Positions 9,275-17,464 of a stretch of 61,667 nt of DNA are shown here, in pieces. The notes beneath the pieces were generated by a model, which did not search any database, was not told the origin of the DNA, and saw only the letters and a list, made by a program, of their open reading frames with translations. The position numbers and the translations under genes were made by a program. Position 1 is the first letter of the stretch; each line of letters starts with the position of its first letter. The stretch is from Gammaproteobacteria bacterium UBA7803. GTDB taxonomy: Bacteria; Pseudomonadota; Gammaproteobacteria; Pseudomonadales; Azotimanducaceae. Location: contig DLCH01000003.1 of the NCBI GenBank assembly GCA_002480525.1, positions 1-61,667 on the forward strand, given 5' to 3'.

Positions 9275-10156
9275 ATGACCGATTCCGCCGCCAAGCGCCT
9301 GCAGCCGCGCCGGTCGGTGCTGTACATGCCCGGCGCCAACGCCCGCGCGCTGGAGAAGGCGCGTTCCCTGGCCTGTGACGCCGTGATCTTCGACCTCGAG
9401 GACGCCGTGGCCGCCGAGGCCAAGGACGAGGCTCGCGCCAACGTGGTGGCGGCGCTGACCGAGGGCGGATACGGGCATCGCGAGCTGATCGTCCGGGTCA
9501 ACGGTCTGGACACGCCCTGGGGCGCCGACGACGTCGCGGCGGTGGCTGCCCTGCCGGTGAACGGGGTGCTGTTCCCGAAAGTCGAGTCGGTGTCTCAGCT
9601 CGACGCCATCGTCGATGCCCTGGACGCCGCCGGCGGCGCCGGCGTGCCGGTGTGGATCATGATCGAGACGCCCACCGGAGTGCTCGACGTGCGCGCCCTG
9701 GCCGCCCACACCGCGCGTCTGGCGGTGCTGGTGATGGGCACCAGCGATCTGGTCAAGGAACTGCGCGCCAGCCATACCGAATCCCGCAGCAATCTCGCGT
9801 TCGCGCTGCAGCTCTGCGTGCTGGCGGCGCGGGAGCGGGGTCTGGACGTGCTCGACGGCGTGCACCTCGACTTCCGCAACCAGCCGGCGTTCGAGGCGGC
9901 CTGCCGGCAGGCGCGTGACATGGGGTTCGACGGCAAGACGCTGATTCATCCCAGTCAGATCGACGTCGCCAATGCCACCTTCGGCTACGACGACGCGGCC
10001 GTGGCCCATGCCCGCCGGGTGCTCGAGGCCTGGGAAGCCGCGACGGCGGCCGGCAAAGGCGTGGCCGTGCTGGACGGCAAGCTGGTGGAGAATCTGCACG
10101 CCGCCGAGGCCGAGCGGGTGCTGGCCTTCCACGACGCGCTGGCCAGCCGGTCCTGA
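9275..10156 (+). CDS. HpcH/HpaI-CitE family CoA-ester lyase
   Basis: A 293-residue TIM-barrel lyase of the CitE / malyl-CoA lyase group, which cleaves or forms 3-hydroxyacyl-CoA esters such as malyl- or citramalyl-CoA. Family marks are RRSVLYMPGANARALEKA at the start, DAVIFDLEDAV with the acidic residues of the active site, LFPKVESV, WIMIETPTGV and GFDGKTLIHPSQI. The exact CoA ester cannot be read from sequence. Malate synthase G elsewhere in the window would use the glyoxylate that a malyl-CoA lyase makes (inference). It converges with the LLM gene with only one base between stops. Confidence 0.88.
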   Translation: MTDSAAKRLQPRRSVLYMPGANARALEKARSLACDAVIFDLEDAVAAEAKDEARANVVAALTEGGYGHRELIVRVNGLDTPWGADDVAAVAALPVNGVLFPKVESVSQLDAIVDALDAAGGAGVPVWIMIETPTGVLDVRALAAHTARLAVLVMGTSDLVKELRASHTESRSNLAFALQLCVLAARERGLDVLDGVHLDFRNQPAFEAACRQARDMGFDGKTLIHPSQIDVANATFGYDDAAVAHARRVLEAWEAATAAGKGVAVLDGKLVENLHAAEAERVLAFHDALASRS

Positions 10157-10157
10157 G

Positions 10158-11105
10158 TCAGCCCGCGGCGCGGCGCACGGCGGGCATCACGGTTTCCAGG
10201 TAGGCATCGAGGGCTTCCTCGTCCCAGGGCGCCCGCAGTGCCACGTTGACCTCGTCCGCGCCGGCTTCCACGTAGGCCATGATCCGCTCGACGGCGCCGT
10301 CCGGCGTCGTCAGCAGCGCCCCGCCCGCGACCCGGTCGGCGGCGTCACCCCAGTCCTCCGCGAGCTGGCGGCGCTGACGCGCCACGCCGGCGTCGTCCAG
10401 GGCCAGATTGAACGTCACGTTGACGGCCCGGCGCAGGCTCGCCGGGTCCCGCCCGGCATCCTCGCACCAGTGGCTGAGCACGCCGTTCACCCGGGCGAAC
10501 TCGCCAGGGTCCAGGTATGCGGCGTTCCAGCCGTCGGCGTGGTCGGCGACGATCTTCAGCGTGCGCTTCTCGCCGACGCCGCCGATCCAGATGGGCAGCC
10601 GCGGCTGGATCGGCGCGGGCAGGCAGCTCGCGTCGTCCACCTGGAAGTGCTTGCCGGAGAACGTGGTGCGCTCCTCGGTGAGCAGACGCCGCACGATCTG
10701 TGCGGCCTCCTCGAGCATGTCGAGGCGGGTGCCGATGTCCGGGAAGGGATAGCCGTAGGCCGTGGCTTCCCAGATGTGCCAGCCGGCGCCGAGCCCCAGC
10801 TCGAAGCGACCGCCGCTGATGTGGTCCAGGGTGGTGGCGGCCTTGGCGAGCAGTGCCGGATTGCGGTAGCCCACGTAGAACACCAGGCAGCCGAGGCGGG
10901 CGTGCCGGGTCTCCGCCGCCAGGGCCCCGAGGGTCGCCAGCGCCTCGAAATGGGGCTGGGTGCCGCCCTTGGGCGGCGCTTCGTAGAAGTGGTCCCAGGC
11001 CGAGATCCAGTCCACCCGGGCCTCGTCGAGCTTGCGCCAGAGCGCGCGCAGCTCGTCCATGGCGAGATTCTGCTGGCCGGCGTGGACGCCCAGGCTCACG
11101 GTCAT
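10158..11105 (-). CDS. LLM class flavin-dependent oxidoreductase
   Basis: A 315-residue luciferase-like TIM-barrel protein using F420 or FMN. Visible marks are WDHFYEAP near residue 42, RHARLGCLVFYVGYRNPALLAKAATTLDHISGGRFELGLGAGW (read in pieces) across about residues 67-109, and LPIWIGGVGEKRTLKIVADHADGWN near residue 170. The substrate is unknown. An unusually long 307-base non-coding gap lies upstream of its start. Confidence 0.88.
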   Translation of the reverse strand: MTVSLGVHAGQQNLAMDELRALWRKLDEARVDWISAWDHFYEAPPKGGTQPHFEALATLGALAAETRHARLGCLVFYVGYRNPALLAKAATTLDHISGGRFELGLGAGWHIWEATAYGYPFPDIGTRLDMLEEAAQIVRRLLTEERTTFSGKHFQVDDASCLPAPIQPRLPIWIGGVGEKRTLKIVADHADGWNAAYLDPGEFARVNGVLSHWCEDAGRDPASLRRAVNVTFNLALDDAGVARQRRQLAEDWGDAADRVAGGALLTTPDGAVERIMAYVEAGADEVNVALRAPWDEEALDAYLETVMPAVRRAAG

Positions 11106-11265
11106 GGTCGGCTCCGGTGGCGCGAACGGGGCGGTAAGGATACCGGGGTGGGCAGTAGGGCGGAACTCTCACGGGCGTCTGCTGCCTAATCTCACGAACG
11201 GATCAGCGATCGAGCCTCGGAAGCCTTGAACCGGCCGGTCATGATCCCCACATAGCGGTTAAAGG

Positions 11266-11320
11266 CCCCGGCGACACCCCCTCCCTCCCCAATCCCCCCG
11301 TCGCCGGGGTTCTTTTTTTT
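11266..11320 (+). terminator. Intrinsic terminator with C-rich loop
   Basis: Perfect 10-bp stem CCCCGGCGAC (11266-11275) and GTCGCCGGGG (11300-11309), followed directly by TTCTTTTTTTT. The 24-base loop is C-rich on this strand. On the minus strand it gives four G-runs (6, 4, 3 and 5 Gs with loops ATT, A and A), a canonical G-quadruplex pattern. In the minus direction the stem is followed only by CCTTT, so it would be a poorer terminator for the RND operon. Confidence 0.7.
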
Positions 11321-11384
11321 CGGGGCGATCTTCTTTTCGGGCCGTTCTCTATCGGGGCCGTCCTCTATCGGGGCCGTCCTTAAG
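11321..11384. repeat. Four degenerate 16-base tandem repeats
   Basis: Consecutive units begin CGGGGCGATCTTCTTTT (11321-11337), CGGGCCGTTCTCTAT (11338-11352), CGGGGCCGTCCTCTAT (11353-11368) and CGGGGCCGTCCTTAAG (11369-11384). They sit between the terminator and the 3' end of the small membrane-protein gene. Function is unknown; slippage or a multi-site binding array are possibilities. Confidence 0.65.
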
Positions 11385-11412
11385 GGAAGGGGCGTCCATT
11401 GTCGGAGCAGAC

Positions 11413-11736
11413 TCACCGCTCCGGTCCGTCGTCCTCCCGGGTCTCCGCCTCCCCAGCGGCGTCCTCCCGTCCGGCGCTCGACCAGCCGCCACGGACCGCC
11501 GCCACCGTCGTCCATTGCCACAGGCCGTGCACCGCCAGGGCGCCGAGCAGTGCCGCCGCCATGGGCAGCGCGGCGGGCGGTCCCTGCCAGGCGGCCACCG
11601 CGACGAACGGCACGGTCCGCCAGGCGGTGCGGCGCAGCGTCGCCGCCACCGGGGCGCCGTCGACCAGGCCGAGGGCGTTGCCCCACCACCAGGTGGCGAA
11701 GGGCAGCAGCAGCAGAAAGGTCGCCAAGCCGGTCAT
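11413..11736 (-). CDS. Small membrane protein, last gene of the RND operon
   Basis: A 107-residue protein I do not recognise. Hydrophobic segments lie at about residues 3-24 (LATFLLLLPFATWWWGNALG), 42-53 and 55-75, and the last 30 residues are hydrophilic and acidic. Its ATG overlaps the stop of the PEP-utilising enzyme gene as ATGA (11733-11736), which indicates translational coupling and a linked function. Membrane placement is inferred from hydrophobicity only. Confidence 0.7.
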   Translation of the reverse strand: MTGLATFLLLLPFATWWWGNALGLVDGAPVAATLRRTAWRTVPFVAVAAWQGPPAALPMAAALLGALAVHGLWQWTTVAAVRGGWSSAGREDAAGEAETREDDGPER

Positions 11737-14237
11737 GGTTCCAGTATCTCGAGCCGGCCCTGGTCGGCCAGCACGCGGACCCGTTGTCCTTCGCGCAGGC
11801 GGCCGGTGCAGTCCGCGACGTCCACCAGGCAGGGAATGTCGTACTCCCGCGCGACCGTGCCGGCGTGGGACAGGAAGCTGCCCACCTCGACGACCACCGC
11901 CGCGGCTGCGGGAAACAGCGGCGTCCAGCCCGGGTCCGTGTAGGGCGCCACCAGCACGTCCCCGGGTTCCAGCGCGGCGCAGGTGGCCGGGTCGAACACG
12001 ATCCGTACCCGGCCCTCGGCACTGCCGGGGCTCGCGCAGGCGCCGTGCAGCACCCGGGCGCCGTCCCCGGTCCGGTCCGTGCCCTGCGCCTCGACCGGGT
12101 CGACACCGAAGGTGGGCGGAGGCGGGCGCCGCGCCAGACGGCTGTGCCGGCGCCGGCGCCGGCGGACGCGCGCCGCGGCCCGGGCTGCGGACAGCGCGCC
12201 GTTCTGCAGTGCGACCACCTCGCGCCAGCGCAGGAAGAAGACGTCGCCGGGGAGCTGCGCCTGGCCCGCCGCGAGCAGCGTCTGCTCGACGGCGAGCAGC
12301 TTCTGGCGGGTGACGTCCATGGCCATGCTGTGGAAGTGACGGGAGTCTTCCCGGAGCGAGGCATAGTGGCGGATGCGGTCGAGCAGCCGGTCGACGGCCC
12401 AGCGCCGCCAGCGGCGGCCGGACAGCCCGGCCGCCTGGTGCAGGCGGTCCCGGGTGGCCAGCTCCTCGCCCCTCGCGGCGGTTCCGGTCTCGCGGGGGGC
12501 GGTCTCCAGATGGGCCTGCAGCATGCTCAGCAGGGGCAGCGGGTCCTCCCGCCAGCGCGGCGCCGCGAGCTCCATCTCGCCGATGGCGCGGTGGCCGAAG
12601 CGTCCCAGCAGGCCGGCCAGCGCGGAGGCGAAGCCGTGTTCGGGCGGCAGCGCCTCGACCACGCCGGCCAGCGCCGTGGGGCCGGCGCGTTGCAGCCGCT
12701 CCGCCAGCGCCGGGTCCCGCCGGGCCTCGGCGGCCAGCTCTGCGAGGCCGTCGACGAGCCGCCGGGACGCGGTCTCGCCGTCCCCCCGGCACAGCCGGTT
12801 CACGGCCTGGCGGTCGTAGTCCGGCGCCCAGCGCGCCAGCAGCCGGTGCAGCACGCCGAGCAGCAGGAAGTACCGGCCCGACGAAATGTTGACGTAGTAG
12901 GCGCGCCGGCCCAGCGGCTCCAGGGGATAGCGGCCGAGCACCAGGCGCTGCAGCGCATCGGGCGGCGTGACGTCCGGGTCCGCGGCCACCGCCGCACAGC
13001 GATTCGCGTAGGCGGCGAGCGCATCGCGGCGCAGCAGCGCGGAGCGGTGCCAGGCGATGCCGTCCAGCAGATAGAGCAGCGCGAAGCCCGTGACCAGCGC
13101 CGGCAGCTTCCACCAGGCCGGCCGCCAGGTCGCCGGCTGCCGGCGCAGCAGCGCGGCGTCCACCAGCTCCGCGGCGGTCAGGCGGAACGGGTTGAGGCGC
13201 GCCAGGGCGTTCAGGTCCAGGTAGAAGCGACCCTCGATGAAGCGGCCCAGCGGGGGCAGCGTCCGGCCGAACAGGTCCTCGCTCATCGGGGTCAGCGGCT
13301 CGGTGAAGTTCTCCGCCAGGGGTTTGAACAGCACCCAGCGTCCCGGCGGCGCCGCCGCATCCGGCGCCAGGCCGGTCACGGGCCGGCTCTGCAGCAGCCA
13401 CAGCCGCTCACCTTCGAAGGCCCACTCGACGTCCTGCGGGCCGGCTCCGTGGTCCCGGCAGGCCCGCGCCAGGGCGGCGACCTGACCAACCTGCTCGTCC
13501 GCCAGTACGCATGCGTTCTGCCGGGTGAGAGGCACCGACTCGAGCCGCCCGTCACCGGGCTCGCGGGGGCCCGCCGGCACCCGGTGACGCTTGCGGCCGA
13601 TCCGGCGGCTGAGAATTCGTCCGCTGCCGTCCAGCATCCACCGGTCCGGCGAGGTTCGACCGTCGACCAGGGCGGCGCCGAGTCCCCAGATGGCTTCGAC
13701 GCACATGCGGTCCGCAGCGCGGTCCGTCGGGTCGACGGTGAAGCACACGCCCGAGCGGTCGGCATCGAGCTGGCGCTGCACGATCACGGCCATGGCGGGC
13801 GGTGTGCCGTTGCCATGGGCCTGGCGGTAGGCGAGCGCGGCGGGAGACCACAGGGACAGCCAGCAGTGGCGGACCGCGTCGGCCAGGGTGTCGGCCGTGA
13901 CCCAGTAGTAGGTGGCGTGCTGCCCGGCGAAGCTCGCCGCGCGCCCGTCTTCGCCGACCGCCGAGCTGCGCACGGCCAGCGGGCATCCGGCCCCCAGGTC
14001 GCCGGTCAGCGCTGCCTCGAGCTCGTCGGTCAGCCGCCGGTCGACGACCGGCGGTTGCGGTGCCTGCCCGGCGGTGGGGTCGGGGAAGTGGGCCGCGAAC
14101 GCGTCACAGGTGACGACCAGAGCCTCTGGAACGGGCAGTCCGGCGGCCAGCAGGCGGTGCAGGGCGGCAGCCTTGCCGCCCACCCGCCCGGGATCCGCGG
14201 CGGCGGCATGATCGAGCGGTATGACCCAGGGCGCCAA
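11733..14237 (-). CDS. Rifampicin phosphotransferase-like PEP/pyruvate-binding enzyme
   Basis: An 834-residue, three-part protein. Residues 1-310 are a PPDK/PEP-synthase ATP-binding domain (GGKAAALHRLL near residue 20, VRSSAVGEDGRAASFAGQH near residue 90, VEWAFEGERLWLLQSRPVTGL at the end). Residues 320-690 are a long helical region in the place of the antibiotic-binding domain of rifampicin phosphotransferase. The C-terminus is the swivelling phosphohistidine domain (YTDPGWTPLFPAAAAVV, then SHAGTVAREYDIPCLV with the catalytic histidine near residue 791). PEP synthase is less likely because its C-terminal PEP-binding barrel is missing. By family, such enzymes use ATP to phosphorylate a small molecule; whether rifampicin is the substrate here is unknown. 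It lies 23 bases downstream of the RND pump gene. Confidence 0.8.
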   Translation of the reverse strand: MAPWVIPLDHAAAADPGRVGGKAAALHRLLAAGLPVPEALVVTCDAFAAHFPDPTAGQAPQPPVVDRRLTDELEAALTGDLGAGCPLAVRSSAVGEDGRAASFAGQHATYYWVTADTLADAVRHCWLSLWSPAALAYRQAHGNGTPPAMAVIVQRQLDADRSGVCFTVDPTDRAADRMCVEAIWGLGAALVDGRTSPDRWMLDGSGRILSRRIGRKRHRVPAGPREPGDGRLESVPLTRQNACVLADEQVGQVAALARACRDHGAGPQDVEWAFEGERLWLLQSRPVTGLAPDAAAPPGRWVLFKPLAENFTEPLTPMSEDLFGRTLPPLGRFIEGRFYLDLNALARLNPFRLTAAELVDAALLRRQPATWRPAWWKLPALVTGFALLYLLDGIAWHRSALLRRDALAAYANRCAAVAADPDVTPPDALQRLVLGRYPLEPLGRRAYYVNISSGRYFLLLGVLHRLLARWAPDYDRQAVNRLCRGDGETASRRLVDGLAELAAEARRDPALAERLQRAGPTALAGVVEALPPEHGFASALAGLLGRFGHRAIGEMELAAPRWREDPLPLLSMLQAHLETAPRETGTAARGEELATRDRLHQAAGLSGRRWRRWAVDRLLDRIRHYASLREDSRHFHSMAMDVTRQKLLAVEQTLLAAGQAQLPGDVFFLRWREVVALQNGALSAARAAARVRRRRRRHSRLARRPPPPTFGVDPVEAQGTDRTGDGARVLHGACASPGSAEGRVRIVFDPATCAALEPGDVLVAPYTDPGWTPLFPAAAAVVVEVGSFLSHAGTVAREYDIPCLVDVADCTGRLREGQRVRVLADQGRLEILEP

Positions 14238-14260
14238 GCGTCAGCCCAGCACCGCCCGGC

Positions 14261-17200
14261 TCAGGCGCCGCTGGTGGAGGGCGGGCTGGCCCCCCGGAAG
14301 CGCGACCGGAGCGGCCCGAGGCGTCTGGCCGCGGTGCTCCTGGCCCGTTCGTACACCGCGCGGGTCTGATGGGCGATGGCGAGCATCGCCGGCGTCGCCA
14401 CCAGGGTCAGCAGCGTCGCGAAGGTGAGGCCCGACACGATGGCCTGAGACAGCGGCACCCAGAACATCGAGAGCTGCCCGCCGTAGATGATCGTGCGGTT
14501 GACCAGGTCGACGGACAAGTTGCTGGCCAGCGGCAGCAGGCCGAACACCGTGGTCACGGTCGTCAGCATGACCGGTCGCAGCCGCTGCGCGCCGGTCCGG
14601 ACGATGAGCGCCACGTAGTCCAGCTCCGGGTGTTCCTTGCGGAGATGGTTGTACGTGTCGATCAGCACGATGTTGTTGTTCACCACGATGCCGGCCAGCG
14701 CCACCACGCCCACGCCGGTCAGAATGGCGCTGAACGGCGAGCCGGTGACGAGCAGGCCCAGCAGCACGCCCGCGGTCGACATGACCACCGACAGCAGTAT
14801 CAGCGTCGCCTGGTAGAGGCTGTTGAACTGGGTCACCAGCAGCACGAACATCAGCAGCAGGGAGAGCAGGAAGGCGACGCCGATGAACGCCATCGACTCG
14901 TTCTGCTCCTCGTTGGCGCCGCGGAACTCGATCTCCAGCGCCGCGGGGAACGTCTGCGTGTCGAGCCAGGCCTGGATCTCCTGCACCACGTCGTCCGCGA
15001 GCACGCCCTCGGCCACGTTGGCGCGGATGAACTCCACGGCGATGCCGTCGATGCGCTGCAGCGTGTCGACGTTGGGGGAGGGCTCCCGGCTGACGAAGTT
15101 CGAGATGGGCACGAGCCCCTTCGGGGTGCTGATGCGGATCTCGTCCAGCGCCGAGATGCCCCTCGCCTCGGTCGGGTAGCGCACCCGGATGTCGACCGCG
15201 TCGTCCGCCTTGTCGGGCCGGTACTCGCCGACCTTGACCCCGTTGGTGACGAGCTGGACGGCGATGCCGACCTGGGACACGTCGGCGTCGTAGAGCGCGG
15301 CCTGGGCGCGGTCGACGCTGAGCCGCCACTCGATGCCCGGCAGGGAACGCGTATCGTCGACGTCGATGACGCCGGGCAGGGTGTCGATGAAGGCCCGCAC
15401 CCTCGCCACGGCCGGTTCCAGCAGGTGGCGCTCGTAGGAGGAGAACTGGATCTGCACGGGCTTGCCCACGGGCGGCCCCTGCTCGAAAGCCTGCACCTCC
15501 ACGGTGATGCCGGCCATGGGCGCCGTGCGATCACGAATCTCCTGCAGCACGACGGAACCCTTGCGCTGCCGCTCGCTCTCGTCGTGGAGCTCGACGAACA
15601 TGCCGCCGATGCGATCCAGGCTGCCCCGTGTGCCGCTGCTCACGGTGGTGTAGGAGTTGATGCCCTTGATGCCTTTGACCTCGAGCACTTCCCGCTCGAC
15701 TTCCCGGACCAGGGTGTTGATCTCCGCCGCCGACAGATTGCCGCGGGCGCGCACCGACACCTCGGCGAACTTCGGCTCGGTGTCGGAGAAGAACACCATG
15801 CCCCGGCCGTATTCGCCGTAGGCCCAGAAGCTTGCGAACAGCACGCCCATGATGGCGAGGATGGTGACCACGGCGTACCGGCTGGCATAGGCGAGCAGGC
15901 GCGCGTACAGGCCGGTGAGGCTGCGCAGTCGGGTGGGGTCGCCCTCCTCGAGCTGCTTCAGGGCTTCCATGGACTTGCGGTCCCGGGTGCCGGCCTTGCC
16001 GAACATGGACCCGAGCACGGGCCCGAAGATGAGGGCGTACACCAGCGAGCCGGTCAGCACGGTGAACACGGTCACCGGCAGGTAGCGCATGAACTTGCCG
16101 GAAACGCCCGGCCAGAACATCAGCGGCAGGAACGCCGCCAGGGTGGTGGCGATCGACGCGGTCACCGGCCAGAACATGCGCTTGGCGGCGAGCGCGTAGG
16201 CGGCGCGCCGGTCGAAACCCTCGGTCATCTTCCGGTCGGCGTACTCGGTGACGACGATGGCGCCGTCGATCAGCATGCCGAGGCCGAGCAGCATGCCGAA
16301 CATGACCATGAAGTTGAACGTGTAGCCGAGCAGGTAGATGAAGATCAGCGAGAACAGGAAGGACACGGGAATGCCGATGCCGACGATGATGCCGCTGCGG
16401 AAACCCATCGCGGCGACCACCAGCACCATCACCAGCGCCAGCGCCGTGAAGATGTTGCCCTGGAGCTCGTTGACCTGATTGGCCGCGAACGGCGCCTGAT
16501 CCTGGGAGAAGAACACGTCGATCTTCGACGGGATGTCGGGCCGGTGGCGCTCGACCACCGCCTTGACGGCGTCGACCGTGTCGATGACGTTGGCGTTGGC
16601 GCGCTTGGTGACCCGCAGCGATATGGTGTCGCGTCCGTTCACCCGGGCGTAGCTGGTGCGGTCCTTGAACGTCCGGCGCACGGTGGCCACGTCGCTCAGG
16701 GTCACCACCGTCTCGCCGTCGCTGCGGATCGGCAGGTCGAAGATGTCCTCGGCTTCCTCGATGATGCTCGGCACCTTCACCGAGAACCGCCCCTGGCCGG
16801 TGTCGATGCTGCCGGCGGGAATCAGCCGGTTGTTGCGGAGGATCGTGTTGATCAGCTCCTCGTTGGAGATGCGGTAGGCCTCCAGCGCCGTCGGGTCGAT
16901 GACCGCCTCGAGCAGTTCCTCGCGGTTGCCCTGCATCTCCGCTTCGAGCACGCCCGGAATGGCTTCGATGTCGTCGCGCAGCTCGATGGCGATGTTGTAG
17001 AGCATGCGCTCCGGCACGTCCCGGCCGCCGACCAGGTTGACCTGGACGATGGGGAAGTCGTCCGCGCTCTGCTCCTGGACGATGGGTTCCTCGGCGGTGG
17101 AGGGCAGCTCGGGCTTGGTGCGGTCCACGGCTTCGCGGACGTCGAGCAGCGCCTGGTCGAGATCGTATTCGGCGTCGAACTCCACCAGGATGTTGGCCAC

Positions 17201-17464
17201 GCCCTCGGCGGCGTAGGCCGTGATTTCCTCGACGCCCTCCACCTTGCGCATCTCGATTTCCGTGGGCATCACCAGCAGGCGCTCGGCGTCCTCGGGGGAG
17301 ATGCCCTCGTTGACGATGGTGACGACGAAGAACGGAACCTCGACGTGGGGGTCGGCGGCGATGGGAATGGCGTTGCGGGCCGCCAGGCCGGCGAACACCA
17401 CCATGAACATGATCAGCAGGGTGGTGCGCGTGCGGTTGATCGCCGCGTCGATGAGGCGCTTCAT
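14261..17464 (-). CDS. RND efflux transporter permease
   Basis: A 1067-residue inner-membrane pump of the AcrB/HAE1-like family. It has the standard layout: first helix at about residues 10-32, a large periplasmic loop, helices 2-7, a second loop and helices 8-12. TM4 carries GMLIDGAIVVTEYADRKM, so only one of the two adjacent aspartates of AcrB is present (ID-G rather than VD-D), as in several divergent RND branches. The proton-driven pump would export compounds with the adjacent fusion protein. No outer-membrane channel gene is in the window. The ATG at 17464 overlaps the fusion-protein stop as ATGA. Confidence 0.92.
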   Translation of the reverse strand: MKRLIDAAINRTRTTLLIMFMVVFAGLAARNAIPIAADPHVEVPFFVVTIVNEGISPEDAERLLVMPTEIEMRKVEGVEEITAYAAEGVANILVEFDAEYDLDQALLDVREAVDRTKPELPSTAEEPIVQEQSADDFPIVQVNLVGGRDVPERMLYNIAIELRDDIEAIPGVLEAEMQGNREELLEAVIDPTALEAYRISNEELINTILRNNRLIPAGSIDTGQGRFSVKVPSIIEEAEDIFDLPIRSDGETVVTLSDVATVRRTFKDRTSYARVNGRDTISLRVTKRANANVIDTVDAVKAVVERHRPDIPSKIDVFFSQDQAPFAANQVNELQGNIFTALALVMVLVVAAMGFRSGIIVGIGIPVSFLFSLIFIYLLGYTFNFMVMFGMLLGLGMLIDGAIVVTEYADRKMTEGFDRRAAYALAAKRMFWPVTASIATTLAAFLPLMFWPGVSGKFMRYLPVTVFTVLTGSLVYALIFGPVLGSMFGKAGTRDRKSMEALKQLEEGDPTRLRSLTGLYARLLAYASRYAVVTILAIMGVLFASFWAYGEYGRGMVFFSDTEPKFAEVSVRARGNLSAAEINTLVREVEREVLEVKGIKGINSYTTVSSGTRGSLDRIGGMFVELHDESERQRKGSVVLQEIRDRTAPMAGITVEVQAFEQGPPVGKPVQIQFSSYERHLLEPAVARVRAFIDTLPGVIDVDDTRSLPGIEWRLSVDRAQAALYDADVSQVGIAVQLVTNGVKVGEYRPDKADDAVDIRVRYPTEARGISALDEIRISTPKGLVPISNFVSREPSPNVDTLQRIDGIAVEFIRANVAEGVLADDVVQEIQAWLDTQTFPAALEIEFRGANEEQNESMAFIGVAFLLSLLLMFVLLVTQFNSLYQATLILLSVVMSTAGVLLGLLVTGSPFSAILTGVGVVALAGIVVNNNIVLIDTYNHLRKEHPELDYVALIVRTGAQRLRPVMLTTVTTVFGLLPLASNLSVDLVNRTIIYGGQLSMFWVPLSQAIVSGLTFATLLTLVATPAMLAIAHQTRAVYERARSTAARRLGPLRSRFRGASPPSTSGA

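Larger units (their letters stand above)
11106..11412. other. Non-coding interval between LLM gene and RND operon end
   Basis: About 307 bases without a convincing ORF. It contains the upstream region of the LLM gene, a strong plus-strand intrinsic terminator (11266-11320) and four degenerate 16-base repeats (11321-11384). The plus strand has no protein gene that would need this terminator, so a small RNA of roughly 100-200 nt ending near 11320 is possible. I see no match to 6S, tmRNA, SRP or RNase P RNA. Confidence 0.5.

Noticed and set aside
11110..11265. 6S RNA, tmRNA or SRP RNA in the non-coding gap
   Set aside because: No conserved core sequences of these RNAs could be found on either strand.
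11733..14237. Phosphoenolpyruvate synthase
   Set aside because: The mobile phosphohistidine domain is at the extreme C-terminus and the PEP-binding TIM barrel is missing. The middle domain is that of rifampicin-phosphotransferase-like proteins.
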